DNA of 64,000 nucleotides from Micrococcus porci (GTDB lineage Bacteria > Actinomycetota > Actinomycetes > Actinomycetales > Micrococcaceae): the NCBI RefSeq assembly GCF_020097155.1, contig NZ_CP083691.1:1240001-1304000 (forward strand), given 5' to 3'. Of the stretch, positions 33,175 through 41,647 are shown piece after piece; within the stretch, counting starts at the first letter, position 1; the number at the start of each line of letters is the position of its first letter. Position numbers and translations under genes: made by a program. The notes beneath the pieces are model-generated. The model worked only from the letters and a program-made list of their open reading frames with translations. It had not been told where the DNA came from and did not search any database.

Positions 33175-34944
33175 TCACTTGGCCTGGGCGTAGGACTCCA
33201 CCTGGGCCACGGTGAGCGGGAAGTCCACGGGCGCGGCGCCGAAGAGCAGCCGACCCGCCTGGGATGCCGCCTCCGTGACGATGCGGGCGACGGCGCCGGC
33301 CTCCTCGGCGGGTCCGTGGAGCACCACCTCGTCGTGCACGAAGAACACGAGGGCCGTGCTCAGCCCCGCCCGGTGGAGCCCGCCGCGGATCTGCCCCATC
33401 CAGCACAGCGCCCACTCCGCGGCCGTGCCCTGGACCACGAAGTTCCGGGTGAACCGTCCCGCCGACCGGCGCAGCGAGCGGGCTCGGGCCTCGGCCTCCC
33501 GGGTGGAGCGGTCGGCCACGCGCTCGAGCCAGCGCTCCGCGGGCGCGGGGGAGGTGCGCCCCAGCCACGTGTGGACCGGGCGGCCCGCCTCGCCGTCGGC
33601 GGCGGCGGCCTCGAGCATCGCGAGGGCGGCCGGGTAGAGGCGGCGCAGGTGGGGCAGCAGGGCGGCGGAGTCGCCGGTGGTCGCCCCGTACATGGCCCCC
33701 AGCAGGGCCACCTTCGCGCGGGAGCGGTCGTCCAGCGCCGTGCCGGCGGAGCGGCCCTGCTCCGCGACCTCCCGGTAGAGGTCCGGGGTGGCGCCGGCCG
33801 CCGCGAGCGCGGCGTCCCGGGACATCGCGGCCAGGATGCGCGGCTCCACCTGGGAGGCGTCCGCCACGGTGAGCACGTGGCCCGGGTCGGCGCGGACGGC
33901 GTCGCGCACCCCCGAGGGCACCTGCATGGCCCCGCCGCCGTGGGCGGCCCACCGGCCGGTGACGACGCCGCCCACCAGGTAGGTGGGACGGAACCGGCCG
34001 TCGCGGGCCCAGGTGTCCAGCCAGTGCCAGCCGTGGGCGGTCCACAGCCGGTAGAGGGCCTTGTACTCCAGCAGCGGGGCGATGAGGGCCTCCCGGGCCT
34101 GCCGTTGCGCCCCGCCCTGGTCCGCCCACGCGGTGAGCTCCCACTTGCGGGTGGAGTCGACGGTCACCCCGGCGGTCTGCAGGGCGCGCAGCAGCGCCGG
34201 CGGGGAGTCCGGGTTGAGCCCGGGGGACCCGAGCGCCGCCGCCACCCGCTCGCCGAGGGCCTGGAGCCGGGCGGGGCGAGCCCCCTCCGGAGGGCGGGGG
34301 CCGAGCTGCTCGGCGAGGAGGGCTTCGTGCACGTCCGCGCGCCAGGGCAGGCCGGCGTGGTGCATCTCGGCGGCGACGAGCGCCCCCTGGGACTCTGCCG
34401 CCAGGAGCAGCCGCAGGCGGTGCGGGTGCGCCGAGGCCGCCACGGCGGCCTGCTGGGCCGCCAGCTCCCGGGCGAGCGCCGCGGCGTCGGGGGCGGGCTC
34501 GGGGCCGGCCAGCTCGAACATGGCCCCCTGCCCGGGGGCCCGACGGGCGGTGGCCGGGTCCTCGGCCTCGGGCTCGTGGACGGGCAGGTCTACCGTCGGG
34601 GCGTACGCCAGTCCCGCGGCGGCCGCCCCACGGAGGATCCGCTGGCCGAGGGAGAGGTCCCGGCACCGGTCCCACCGCACGCCCGCCGCCAGCAGCGCCG
34701 GATAGACCTCGGCCGCGTCGGCCACCGTCCACCGCACGACGGCGGGGTCCACGCCCAGCCGCCCCGGCAGGGCCCGCACCACGTCCGCCAGCTCGTCCCG
34801 CGCGAACCGGGCCACGGGTCCCCCGTCCCCCTGACCGGGCGACGCATCCGCGGGGGAGGGGGCGGCGTCGTCGGGCAGGACCAGGGCGCACCATCTCCCG
34901 GGCGGGGTGCCGGGAGCGGGATCCGGGCCGAGGACGATGACCAT
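33175..34944 (-). CDS. family A DNA polymerase with degenerate exonuclease domain
   Basis: A 589-residue Pol I-type polymerase, shorter than PolA (about 900) and without a 5' nuclease. The polymerase half is intact: motif A TVADASQVEPRILAAMS, motif B RSRAKVALLGAMYGATTG, motif C FFVHDEVVLHG, and RNFVVQGTAAEWALCWM. The N-terminal half (ELADVVRALPGRLG, WTVADAAEVYPALLAAGVRW) resembles a 3'-5' exonuclease fold, but I cannot find its full DEDD set. Such actinobacterial proteins are annotated as bifunctional exonuclease/polymerase; a role in lesion repair is inferred. ATG 34944. Downstream the FAD oxidase gene follows. Confidence 0.87.
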   Translation of the reverse strand: MVIVLGPDPAPGTPPGRWCALVLPDDAAPSPADASPGQGDGGPVARFARDELADVVRALPGRLGVDPAVVRWTVADAAEVYPALLAAGVRWDRCRDLSLGQRILRGAAAAGLAYAPTVDLPVHEPEAEDPATARRAPGQGAMFELAGPEPAPDAAALARELAAQQAAVAASAHPHRLRLLLAAESQGALVAAEMHHAGLPWRADVHEALLAEQLGPRPPEGARPARLQALGERVAAALGSPGLNPDSPPALLRALQTAGVTVDSTRKWELTAWADQGGAQRQAREALIAPLLEYKALYRLWTAHGWHWLDTWARDGRFRPTYLVGGVVTGRWAAHGGGAMQVPSGVRDAVRADPGHVLTVADASQVEPRILAAMSRDAALAAAGATPDLYREVAEQGRSAGTALDDRSRAKVALLGAMYGATTGDSAALLPHLRRLYPAALAMLEAAAADGEAGRPVHTWLGRTSPAPAERWLERVADRSTREAEARARSLRRSAGRFTRNFVVQGTAAEWALCWMGQIRGGLHRAGLSTALVFFVHDEVVLHGPAEEAGAVARIVTEAASQAGRLLFGAAPVDFPLTVAQVESYAQAK

Positions 34945-35060
34945 CCGCCCATTCTCGCCCGTGCCCCGCACCGGGGGTCGAGCCCTGTGCCGCGGCGGTG
35001 CGCCGCCTAGACTCGAGTCAGCGGCTCGCTGTGACCGCCCGCACACCATTGGAGGGACCC

Positions 35061-36164
35061 GTGACCGAGAACCAGCACCCCGACGACCCCCGCCGTCCGG
35101 AGGACACCGGGGGCGGCGCCGTCCCCGGTGAGTCCGCCCGCCACGGCGTGGAGGAGGGCGCACCCGAGGCCGGCGCCGCCGGCTGGCCGGACAAGCCCCC
35201 GTCCGCCGGCTGGCCGGACCACACGCCGGTCACGGGCACCGGGCACGGCTCCAGCGCCTACACCCCCGGCGGGGACGGCGCCGTCCCGGGCCCCTACGAG
35301 CAGCCCTCCTACGGGCAGCCCGCCTACGGCCAGGACGCCGGAACGCAGCAGGCCGGTGCGCACGGCCAGCCGCAGGGCGCCTACGGGGCGGATGCATACG
35401 GGGCCGGCGCCCAGCATCCCGGCTCCTACGAGCAGCAGGGCCCCTACGGTCAGCCGACCGGCGCCTACGGCCAGCAGCAGCCGGGGGCCTACGGCGCCTA
35501 CGGCCAGCCCCTGGGCGGGTACGGCGCCTACGGACAGCAGCCGGGAGTCTACGTGACGGGTGCGGGCGCGCCGCGCCCGGCCTCCAACGGGCTGGCGATC
35601 GCCGCGCTCGTCTGCGGCGTCATCGCCCTGCTGCTCAGCTTCCTGCCGTTCATCGGCCTGGTCAGCGTGCTGATCGGCGCGGCCGCGGTCATCACGGGCG
35701 TCCTGGGCCTGCGCCGGGGCCAGTCCAAGGGGATGTCCATCGCGGGCATCGTCACGGGCGCGCTGGGCCTGCTGATCTCGATCGCCGTCACGGCCCTCAC
35801 GGCCGCCGCCGTCTCCGCCGCCGTCCAGGAGGGCGGCCCGGCCCTCTCCTCGATCGGGGCCTCCCTCTCCTCCGAGGCGAATGCGCCGCACGAGGTGGAG
35901 CTGCGCGCCACCGTGGACCAGGGCGACGCCACGGTGAACTACTCGATCGGCGGCAGCTCCTCGGACCAGGACATCACCGCCGAGCAGATCTCGGTGACGG
36001 ACTCGGTCACCGGCAGCGAGACCCTCAGCATCTCCGTCACCGAGGACGTCACGGACACCGGGTCGCAGAACGTGACGTGCGAGATCCTCGTCGACGGCCG
36101 GTCGGTCGCGAAGGAGACCGGCACCAGCTCGGCCTACTGCAACGCCGGCTACGGCGACTACTGA
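35061..36164 (+). CDS. DUF4190 domain membrane protein with YGQ-rich N-terminus
   Basis: A 367-residue protein. Residues 1-170 are disordered, with tandem (Y/A)YGQ-type repeats between about 75 and 165. Two membrane helices follow, GLAIAALVCGVIALLLSFLP and AGIVTGALGLLISIAVTALT, joined by LGLRRGQSKGMSIAG, the DUF4190 signature. The C-terminal 110 residues are a small extracytoplasmic domain with two Cys (NVTCEILV, SAYCNAGY) that could form a disulfide. Function is unknown; such proteins may be substrates of the divisome or secretion. GTG 35061 with GGAGGG at 35051-35056. Confidence 0.82.
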   Translation: MTENQHPDDPRRPEDTGGGAVPGESARHGVEEGAPEAGAAGWPDKPPSAGWPDHTPVTGTGHGSSAYTPGGDGAVPGPYEQPSYGQPAYGQDAGTQQAGAHGQPQGAYGADAYGAGAQHPGSYEQQGPYGQPTGAYGQQQPGAYGAYGQPLGGYGAYGQQPGVYVTGAGAPRPASNGLAIAALVCGVIALLLSFLPFIGLVSVLIGAAAVITGVLGLRRGQSKGMSIAGIVTGALGLLISIAVTALTAAAVSAAVQEGGPALSSIGASLSSEANAPHEVELRATVDQGDATVNYSIGGSSSDQDITAEQISVTDSVTGSETLSISVTEDVTDTGSQNVTCEILVDGRSVAKETGTSSAYCNAGYGDY

Positions 36165-36191
36165 GCCGTCCGTCCGCCGCGGCCGCCACGC

Positions 36192-36231
36192 ACGACGGGC
36201 GCCCCCTCCTCGCGGAGGCGGCGCCCGTCGT
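36192..36231. terminator. strong bidirectional hairpin
   Basis: ACGACGGGCGCC (36192-36203) pairs perfectly with GGCGCCCGTCGT (36220-36231), and CCTCC/GGAGG continue the stem inside. It lies between the convergent DUF4190 and symporter genes. Confidence 0.85.
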
Positions 36232-36246
36232 CGTCCCGGCGTGGTC

Positions 36247-37545
36247 TCAGGCGGCCGGGGACTCCTCGGCCACACCGGGGTCGGCGGCGATCCGGTCCCC
36301 GGCGATCCGGTCCATGATCAGCGCGATCGCGCCGTCGCCCGTGACGTTGGTGGCGGTGCCGAACGAGTCGATGGCGATGTAGGTGGCCACCATCAGCGCG
36401 ACCTGCGGCTCCGTGAACCCGAGCATCGAGGAGAGCAGGCCCGAGGCGGCCACGATGGCCCCGCCCGGCACACCGGGGGCGGCCACCATGGTGATGCCGA
36501 GCATGAAGATGAATCCGACCATCAGGCCCACGTCCACCTGCCCGCCGGTGAGGATGATGACCGCGGTGGAGAACGCCACGATCTTCACCGTGGAGCCGGC
36601 CAGGTGGATAGTCGCCGCCAACGGCACCACGAACGCCGCGATCGGCTGCCGCACGCCCAGGGAGACCACCTGGCGCAGGGTCACGGGGATGGTGGCCGCC
36701 GACGACGAGGTGCCCAGCGCCGTCGCATAGGCGGGCATCATGGCCTTCAGGGCGGTGAGGGGGTTGCGGTGGGCGATGACGCCGGCCACCGCGTACTGCA
36801 CCAGCAGCAGGACCACGGTCAGGGCGAACACGATGAGGATCACGCCCAGGAACGTGCCGATCACCTCGAACACGCCGCCCGAGGCGGCCATCGCGAGGAA
36901 GATGCCGAAGATGTAGAACGGCAGCAGGGGCACGACGATCCCGGTGACCACGCGTTCGATGATGGTCCGCAGCTCCTCGAAGCCCTGCTGGAGCACGCCG
37001 CGGGGGATCAGCGTCATGCCGATGCCCAGGACGAAGGACAGCAGCAGCGCCGTCATGACGCCGAACGGCGGGTCCATGGCGATCTCGAAGAACGGCGTCG
37101 CCCCGCCCTCGGAGGGATCCGTCACGCCGGAGATCGAGCCCGGGGTGAGGATGCGCGGGAACAGCGCCAGCGCCACCCCCAGGGACAGGAACCCGCCGAA
37201 GAGGGTCGAGCCGTAGGCGATCGCCGCGGTGACGGACAGCCACCTGCCCGCGCCGCGGCCGAGCTCGGCGATGGCCGGGGCCACCAGCGCCACGATCAGC
37301 ACGGGGACGATGAACCCGAGGAACGCGCTGAACAGGGACGTGCCGGTCACCGCGGTCCGGGTGAGCCACTCGGGGGAGACCAGGCCCACGACGACGCCCA
37401 GCACGATGCCCAGCAGGACGCGCGGCAGCAGGCCCAGCCGGCGCAGCCCGCGGCGGGGGGCCTTCTCCGGCGCGGCGGTGCCGTCCGTGGCAGACGACGA
37501 CGGCGGGGCGGGCGGGACGGATGAGGACGGGGCGGCGTGCGACAT
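36247..37545 (-). CDS. dicarboxylate/amino acid:cation symporter (SLC1/DAACS family)
   Basis: A 432-residue secondary transporter with about eight TM helices and two re-entrant hairpins. YATALGTSSSAATIPVTLRQ (about residue 270) is the serine-rich HP1 signature and MVAAPGVPGGAIVAASGLL (about 360) is HP2. DSFGTATNVTGDGAIALIM near the C-terminus contains the Asp and Asn substrate and cation ligands. It imports glutamate, aspartate, serine or C4-dicarboxylates with Na+ or H+. The N-terminus of about 35 residues is Ser/Pro-rich. ATG 37545. Confidence 0.93.
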   Translation of the reverse strand: MSHAAPSSSVPPAPPSSSATDGTAAPEKAPRRGLRRLGLLPRVLLGIVLGVVVGLVSPEWLTRTAVTGTSLFSAFLGFIVPVLIVALVAPAIAELGRGAGRWLSVTAAIAYGSTLFGGFLSLGVALALFPRILTPGSISGVTDPSEGGATPFFEIAMDPPFGVMTALLLSFVLGIGMTLIPRGVLQQGFEELRTIIERVVTGIVVPLLPFYIFGIFLAMAASGGVFEVIGTFLGVILIVFALTVVLLLVQYAVAGVIAHRNPLTALKAMMPAYATALGTSSSAATIPVTLRQVVSLGVRQPIAAFVVPLAATIHLAGSTVKIVAFSTAVIILTGGQVDVGLMVGFIFMLGITMVAAPGVPGGAIVAASGLLSSMLGFTEPQVALMVATYIAIDSFGTATNVTGDGAIALIMDRIAGDRIAADPGVAEESPAA

Positions 37546-37639
37546 GCCGAACACCCTAGAGCCGCGCACCCGCGCCGAGCGGCGCGCGCGCCACTGTTGC
37601 GGAGGCCATCCGCCCGGGACGGGCTGCGCGCCCGGGGGC

Positions 37640-37808
37640 TCAGCGCAGGGCGCCCACGGCGTGGACGGCGGCGACGATCGCGTCCGCCGCGGCGCCGAGT
37701 GTGGCCGCGTCCGAGTCCGGCCCGAAGGTGCGGCGCAGCGCCGAGCGGCCCCCTCCAGTGCCGCCTCACCATTGCCCCGGGCGGCACGAAGGACGCGTGC
37801 CTGGGCAG
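37640..37808 (-). pseudogene. decayed 3' copy of a cysteine desulfurase gene
   Basis: Minus-strand codons before TGA (37640-37642) read RRTFGPDSDAATLGAAADAI and VAAVHAVGALR, a clear paralogue of the nifS C-terminus at 39558-39660. A second patch, 37777-37807, resembles the internal nifS segment at 39799-39832 (encoding HASFVLPG). The stretch between them is deleted and frame-broken. The two copies differ at roughly a quarter of positions by eye, so this is an old duplication or a recombination relic. It lies just beyond the phoD stop. Confidence 0.75.
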
Positions 37809-37809
37809 G

Positions 37810-39447
37810 TCAGGCCGCCGTCAGGGTCCGCGCGTACACGGTGCGACCGTTCGCGTTGATCAGACGCACCCGGAACTCACGGCCGTCCTCGGGGATCTCG
37901 ACGTGGCCGAAGTACTGGTGCTCGCCGGAGCGCGGCGAGCCCATGACCGGCCCGTGCGCCTCGAAGTCCAGGCGCGGGCCGAAGGTGCCGTCCAGCGTGT
38001 TCGGGCCGAACGATCCGGCGTTGATGGGGCCGGCCACGAACTCCCAGAACGGCTCGAAGTCGGTGAACGCCGCGCGGTCGGGGGAGTAGTGGTGCGCCGC
38101 GCAGTAGTGGACGTCGCCGGTGAGGAACACGACGTTCTTCACGCCGTGGTCCTTGATCGCCTTCAGGAGGCGGGCGATCTCCAGCTCGCGGCCCAGCGGG
38201 GCGCCGTCGTCGCCGTTGGACAGGGACTCCTGGCCCGTGCCGTCGGGGACGACCAGGCCCAGAGGCAGGTCGTTGGCGATGACCTTCCACGTGGCGGTCG
38301 ACGCCCGCAGCCCGTGGATGAGCCACTGCAGCTGCTCCTCGCCCAGGATCGGGGTCTCGTGGGTCTCGAGACCCGGGGTGTTCTCACCCTTGTGGGTGCG
38401 CATGTCCAGGGCGAACACGTCGAGCGTCGCGCCGCGGGGGATCCTGCGGTAGATGCGGGCGGGCTCGAAGCCGGAGCCGCGGCGCAGGGCCGTGGAGTCG
38501 GCGATCGGCATGTACTCCTGCCACGCGCGGCGGGCGCGGGCGGCCAGCGTGTCCACGTCACGGACCTGGGTGTAGCGCGGGTCTTCGAGGACCTCGCCCG
38601 GCCACCAGTTGTTGGTCGTCTCGTGGTCGTCCCACTGGGCGATGACGGGGACGTCCGCGTACAGGGCGCGGAGGTTGTCGTCCATCATGTTGTAGCGGTG
38701 GCGGCCGCGGAACTCGTTCAGCGTCTCGGCGACCTTGGACGTCTCCTCCGTGACGAGGTTGCGCCAGGTGGGCTCGCCGGCCACCTCGAGGGTCTCCGGG
38801 ATGGGGTTGTCCGCGTAGATCGTGTCGCCGGAGTGCAGGAAGAAGTCGGGCTGCGTGGCGTGCATCGCCGCGTAGCCGCGCATGCCGCCGATCTCCGGGT
38901 TGATGCCGTAGCCCTGCCCCGCGGTGTCCGCGGTCCACACGAAGGACTGGGCGGCGGAGGTCTTCCGGCCGAACCGCGCGCCGGGCGCCGTCGTGAAGCG
39001 GGCCACGGCCGACTCGCCCAGGCGGCCGGCCTCGTCCTCGAACGCGTACGTCACCTCGAAGCGGGTGCCGGAGGGCAGCGTGTCCGCGAGGATCTTCGCG
39101 GTGTGGTCGGTGGCCCCGTCGACCCAGCCGGAGCGCAGGGTCAGCCCGCGAGCGAAGCGGCCGCGCAGCACCTTCCCGTCCTCGTCGACCGCGCGCAGCG
39201 TGGCGTGCAGACGCGAACGGCCGGACGAGCGCGCCCACAGCACGGCCGAGTTCGAGGTGACGTCGCCGGTGGCGACGCCGGACGGCAGCGTCAGGCGGGA
39301 CGCGACCAGGCCACCGGGGGTGTGGCGGGCCGGACGGGCGGCGGCGGGGCCGGCCAGGGCGGCGGGGGCGAGCACGGCGGCGGACGCCGCGGCGAGCACC
39401 GAACGGCGGGAGGCGGAGTGGGACAGGGGTGCGGTGGTCTGCTTCAC
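37810..39447 (-). CDS. phoD: PhoD-family alkaline phosphatase, Tat-exported
   Basis: A 545-residue secreted metallophosphatase. The N-terminus has a twin-arginine signal: ASRRSVLAAASAAVLAPAAL with AAARPAR near the cleavage site. LPSGVATGDVTSNSAVLWAR starts the N-terminal Fn3-like domain. Metal-binding blocks are DFFLHSGDTIYAD, VIAQWDDHETTNNWWPG and VVFLTGDVHYCAAHHYSPD, as in Ca/Fe PhoD enzymes. It hydrolyses phosphodiesters and phosphomonoesters outside the membrane, usually under phosphate starvation. I chose GTG 39447; ATG 39480 would add 11 residues. The gene lies between nifS and a decayed nifS tail, as if inserted there. Confidence 0.9.
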   Translation of the reverse strand: MKQTTAPLSHSASRRSVLAAASAAVLAPAALAGPAAARPARHTPGGLVASRLTLPSGVATGDVTSNSAVLWARSSGRSRLHATLRAVDEDGKVLRGRFARGLTLRSGWVDGATDHTAKILADTLPSGTRFEVTYAFEDEAGRLGESAVARFTTAPGARFGRKTSAAQSFVWTADTAGQGYGINPEIGGMRGYAAMHATQPDFFLHSGDTIYADNPIPETLEVAGEPTWRNLVTEETSKVAETLNEFRGRHRYNMMDDNLRALYADVPVIAQWDDHETTNNWWPGEVLEDPRYTQVRDVDTLAARARRAWQEYMPIADSTALRRGSGFEPARIYRRIPRGATLDVFALDMRTHKGENTPGLETHETPILGEEQLQWLIHGLRASTATWKVIANDLPLGLVVPDGTGQESLSNGDDGAPLGRELEIARLLKAIKDHGVKNVVFLTGDVHYCAAHHYSPDRAAFTDFEPFWEFVAGPINAGSFGPNTLDGTFGPRLDFEAHGPVMGSPRSGEHQYFGHVEIPEDGREFRVRLINANGRTVYARTLTAA

Positions 39448-39557
39448 GGAGCCAGGGTGGGGCACGCAGGCGAGGGACATGTGGCGTCGGGCTGACCCCC
39501 GGGTGAACTTCCGACGCCGGCCCCCGGCGGCATCGGGGTCGACCGGCCCGGGGCCGC

Positions 39558-40730
39558 TCAGCGCAGGGCGGTGACCGTCCGGACGGCGTCGACGATCGCG
39601 TCCGCGGCGGCGTCGAGCAGCGGGGCGTCGGCGTCCGGGCCGAACGTGCAGCGCAGGGCCGTGCGGGCCTCGTCCTCGCTGAGGCCCAGCGCGAGCAGGG
39701 CCGGGGACGGCTCGGCGTCGTGGGCCGAGCACGCGGATCCCGCCGAGGCCAGCACGCCCCGGCGGGCCGCCTCCTCCAGCACCGACTCGCCGTTCACGCC
39801 GGGCAGCACGAACGAGGCGTGACGCGGCAGCCGCCGCGCGGGATGGCCGGTCAGCCGCGCGTCGGGCACGAGCTCCCGGACGCCGTCGAGCACGCGCGCC
39901 GCGAACCGGTCCCGCAGCCCCGACCACGCGTCCGCGGCCGCGGCGCGTTCCGCCTCGGCCTCCTCGAAGGCGGCCGCGAACCCGGCCGCGCCGGCCACGT
40001 TCTGCGTCCCGGACCGCCGACCCCGCTCCTGGCCGCCACCGGGCACGAGCGGTTCCAGGGCGTGACCCGGGCGCACCCACAGTGCGCCGACCCCCTTGGG
40101 CCCGCCGACCTTGTGCCCGGACAGCGCCACGAGATCCGCCCCGAGGGCGCGCACGTCCACCGGGATCTGCCCCGCGGCCTGTACCGCGTCCACGTGCAGC
40201 GGCACGCCCGCCTCCCGGGCGACGGCGGCCAGCTCGGCCACCGGCTGCACCGTGCCCACCTCGTTGTGGGCCAGGTGCACGCTGACCAGCGCGGTGTCCG
40301 GGCGCAGGCGGGCGGCGAGGTCGTCCGCCGAGGTCAGGCCGTCACGGTCCAGCGCGAGGTGCTCGACCTCGACGCCGTGCAGCCGGGCCAGCTGGTCACA
40401 GGACTGCCGCACCGCGCTGTGCTCGATCCCCGTGGTCAGCACGTGGCCCGCCGGGCGGCCGGCGAGGATCCGGGCGCGCACCGTGCCGAGCACGGCGAGC
40501 GCGTCGGCCTCCGTGCCGCCCGAGGTGAACACGATCTGCCCGGCCCGGGCGCCGATCGCGCGGGCCACCCGCGCGCGGGCGTCCTCGAGCAGGGCCGCCG
40601 CCGCCCGGCCGGCCTCGTGCGCCGAGGACGGGTTGCCGTAGACGCCCGTGAGCGCGGGCCACATCGCCTCCAGCGCGCTGCGCCGGACGGGCGCGGTGGC
40701 CGCGTGGTCCAGGTCCAGGATGGTGCTCAT
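39558..40730 (-). CDS. nifS: cysteine desulfurase (NifS/IscS type)
   Basis: A 390-residue PLP enzyme taking sulfur from cysteine for Fe-S clusters. FTSGGTEADALAVLGTV (about 68) contacts PLP, HLAHNEVGTVQPV (about 150) holds the PLP-stacking region, and ALSGHKVGGPKGVGALWV (about 205) contains the Schiff-base Lys. VLASAGSACSAHDAEPS (about 325) contains the persulfide Cys. It is the last gene of the nrtR-nadA-nadC operon and its ATG overlaps the nadC stop by four bases. Its most likely duty is to build the NadA [4Fe-4S] cluster. In actinobacteria this nad-linked NifS is common. Confidence 0.93.
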   Translation of the reverse strand: MSTILDLDHAATAPVRRSALEAMWPALTGVYGNPSSAHEAGRAAAALLEDARARVARAIGARAGQIVFTSGGTEADALAVLGTVRARILAGRPAGHVLTTGIEHSAVRQSCDQLARLHGVEVEHLALDRDGLTSADDLAARLRPDTALVSVHLAHNEVGTVQPVAELAAVAREAGVPLHVDAVQAAGQIPVDVRALGADLVALSGHKVGGPKGVGALWVRPGHALEPLVPGGGQERGRRSGTQNVAGAAGFAAAFEEAEAERAAAADAWSGLRDRFAARVLDGVRELVPDARLTGHPARRLPRHASFVLPGVNGESVLEEAARRGVLASAGSACSAHDAEPSPALLALGLSEDEARTALRCTFGPDADAPLLDAAADAIVDAVRTVTALR

Positions 40731-41647
40731 CGGCGCGGCGAGACCTCCTCGACCACGGCGTCCAGGCCCAGGTCCAGGGACCGGACGGTATGGGTCAGCG
40801 CCCCCACCGAGATCACGTCCACGCCCGTGGCCGCGATCGCCCCGATCGTCTCGAGGCTCACCCCGCCGGAGGCTTCGACGACGGCGCGGCCCGCCACGAG
40901 CTCGACGCCGGCCCGCAGCTCGGCCGGCGAGAAGTTGTCCAGCATGATCGTGCCGACCCCGGCGGCGAGCACCGCCGGGATCTGCTCGAGCCGGTCGACC
41001 TCCACCTCCACGTGGGTGGTGTGCGGCAGGCGGGCCATCCCGGCGCGCAGGGCCGCGGTGAGGGCCTCGCCCGGGTCGCCGGCGCCGCCGAACCCCAGCG
41101 CGGCCAGGTGGTTGTCCTTCAGCATCACGGCATCCGAGAGGCTGGAGCGGTGGTTGTGCCCGCCGCCGTCCCGCACCGCCTGCCGCTCGAGCACGCGCAG
41201 ACCCGGGGTGGTCTTGCGGGTGTCCACCACCCGTGCGTGCCCGCCGCCGGCGCGCACGGCGGCCACGTGGGCGGCCGTCGTCGTGGCGATCCCGGACAGC
41301 CGCTGGACGAGGTTCAGCGCCACGCGTTCGGCCCGCAGCACCGAGCGGGCGGGGCCCGCGACCTCGGCGACGACGGCGCCGGGGGACAGGTCGGCGCCGT
41401 CGGCCAGGTGCAGGGTGACGGACACGGCCGGGTCGACGAGCCGGAAGGCGGCCTCGAGGGCGTTCGTGCCGGAGAGCACCCCGGCCTCGCGGGCCACCAC
41501 GCGCGCGGTGATCCGGGCCTGCTCCGGGACGAATGCCTCCGAGGAGACGTCGCCCCAGGGCGCGTCCTCGGCGAGCGCCGCGGCCACGATCCGCTCCACG
41601 TCCGGCTGCGGGGCCGGCGTCGCCGGGGCGCGGTCGGCCGGGGTCAC
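40727..41647 (-). CDS. nadC: NadC, quinolinate phosphoribosyltransferase
   Basis: A 306-residue enzyme making nicotinate mononucleotide from quinolinate and PRPP. LNLVQRLSGIATTTA (about 110) and VVDTRKTTPGLRVLERQAVR (about 140-160) hold the quinolinate-binding Arg and Lys. GGHNHRSSLSDAVMLKDNH and VEVEVDRLEQIP are further family blocks. VEASGGVSLETIGAIAATGV binds the phosphate. GTG 41647 overlaps the nadA stop (GTGA), and its stop overlaps the nifS start (ATGA), so the operon is tightly coupled. Confidence 0.95.
   Translation of the reverse strand: MTPADRAPATPAPQPDVERIVAAALAEDAPWGDVSSEAFVPEQARITARVVAREAGVLSGTNALEAAFRLVDPAVSVTLHLADGADLSPGAVVAEVAGPARSVLRAERVALNLVQRLSGIATTTAAHVAAVRAGGGHARVVDTRKTTPGLRVLERQAVRDGGGHNHRSSLSDAVMLKDNHLAALGFGGAGDPGEALTAALRAGMARLPHTTHVEVEVDRLEQIPAVLAAGVGTIMLDNFSPAELRAGVELVAGRAVVEASGGVSLETIGAIAATGVDVISVGALTHTVRSLDLGLDAVVEEVSPRR

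Noticed and set aside
35280..35560. Repeated TACGGCCAG-like units
   Set aside because: They encode the Tyr-Gly-Gln-rich tail of the DUF4190 protein and are coding repeats.
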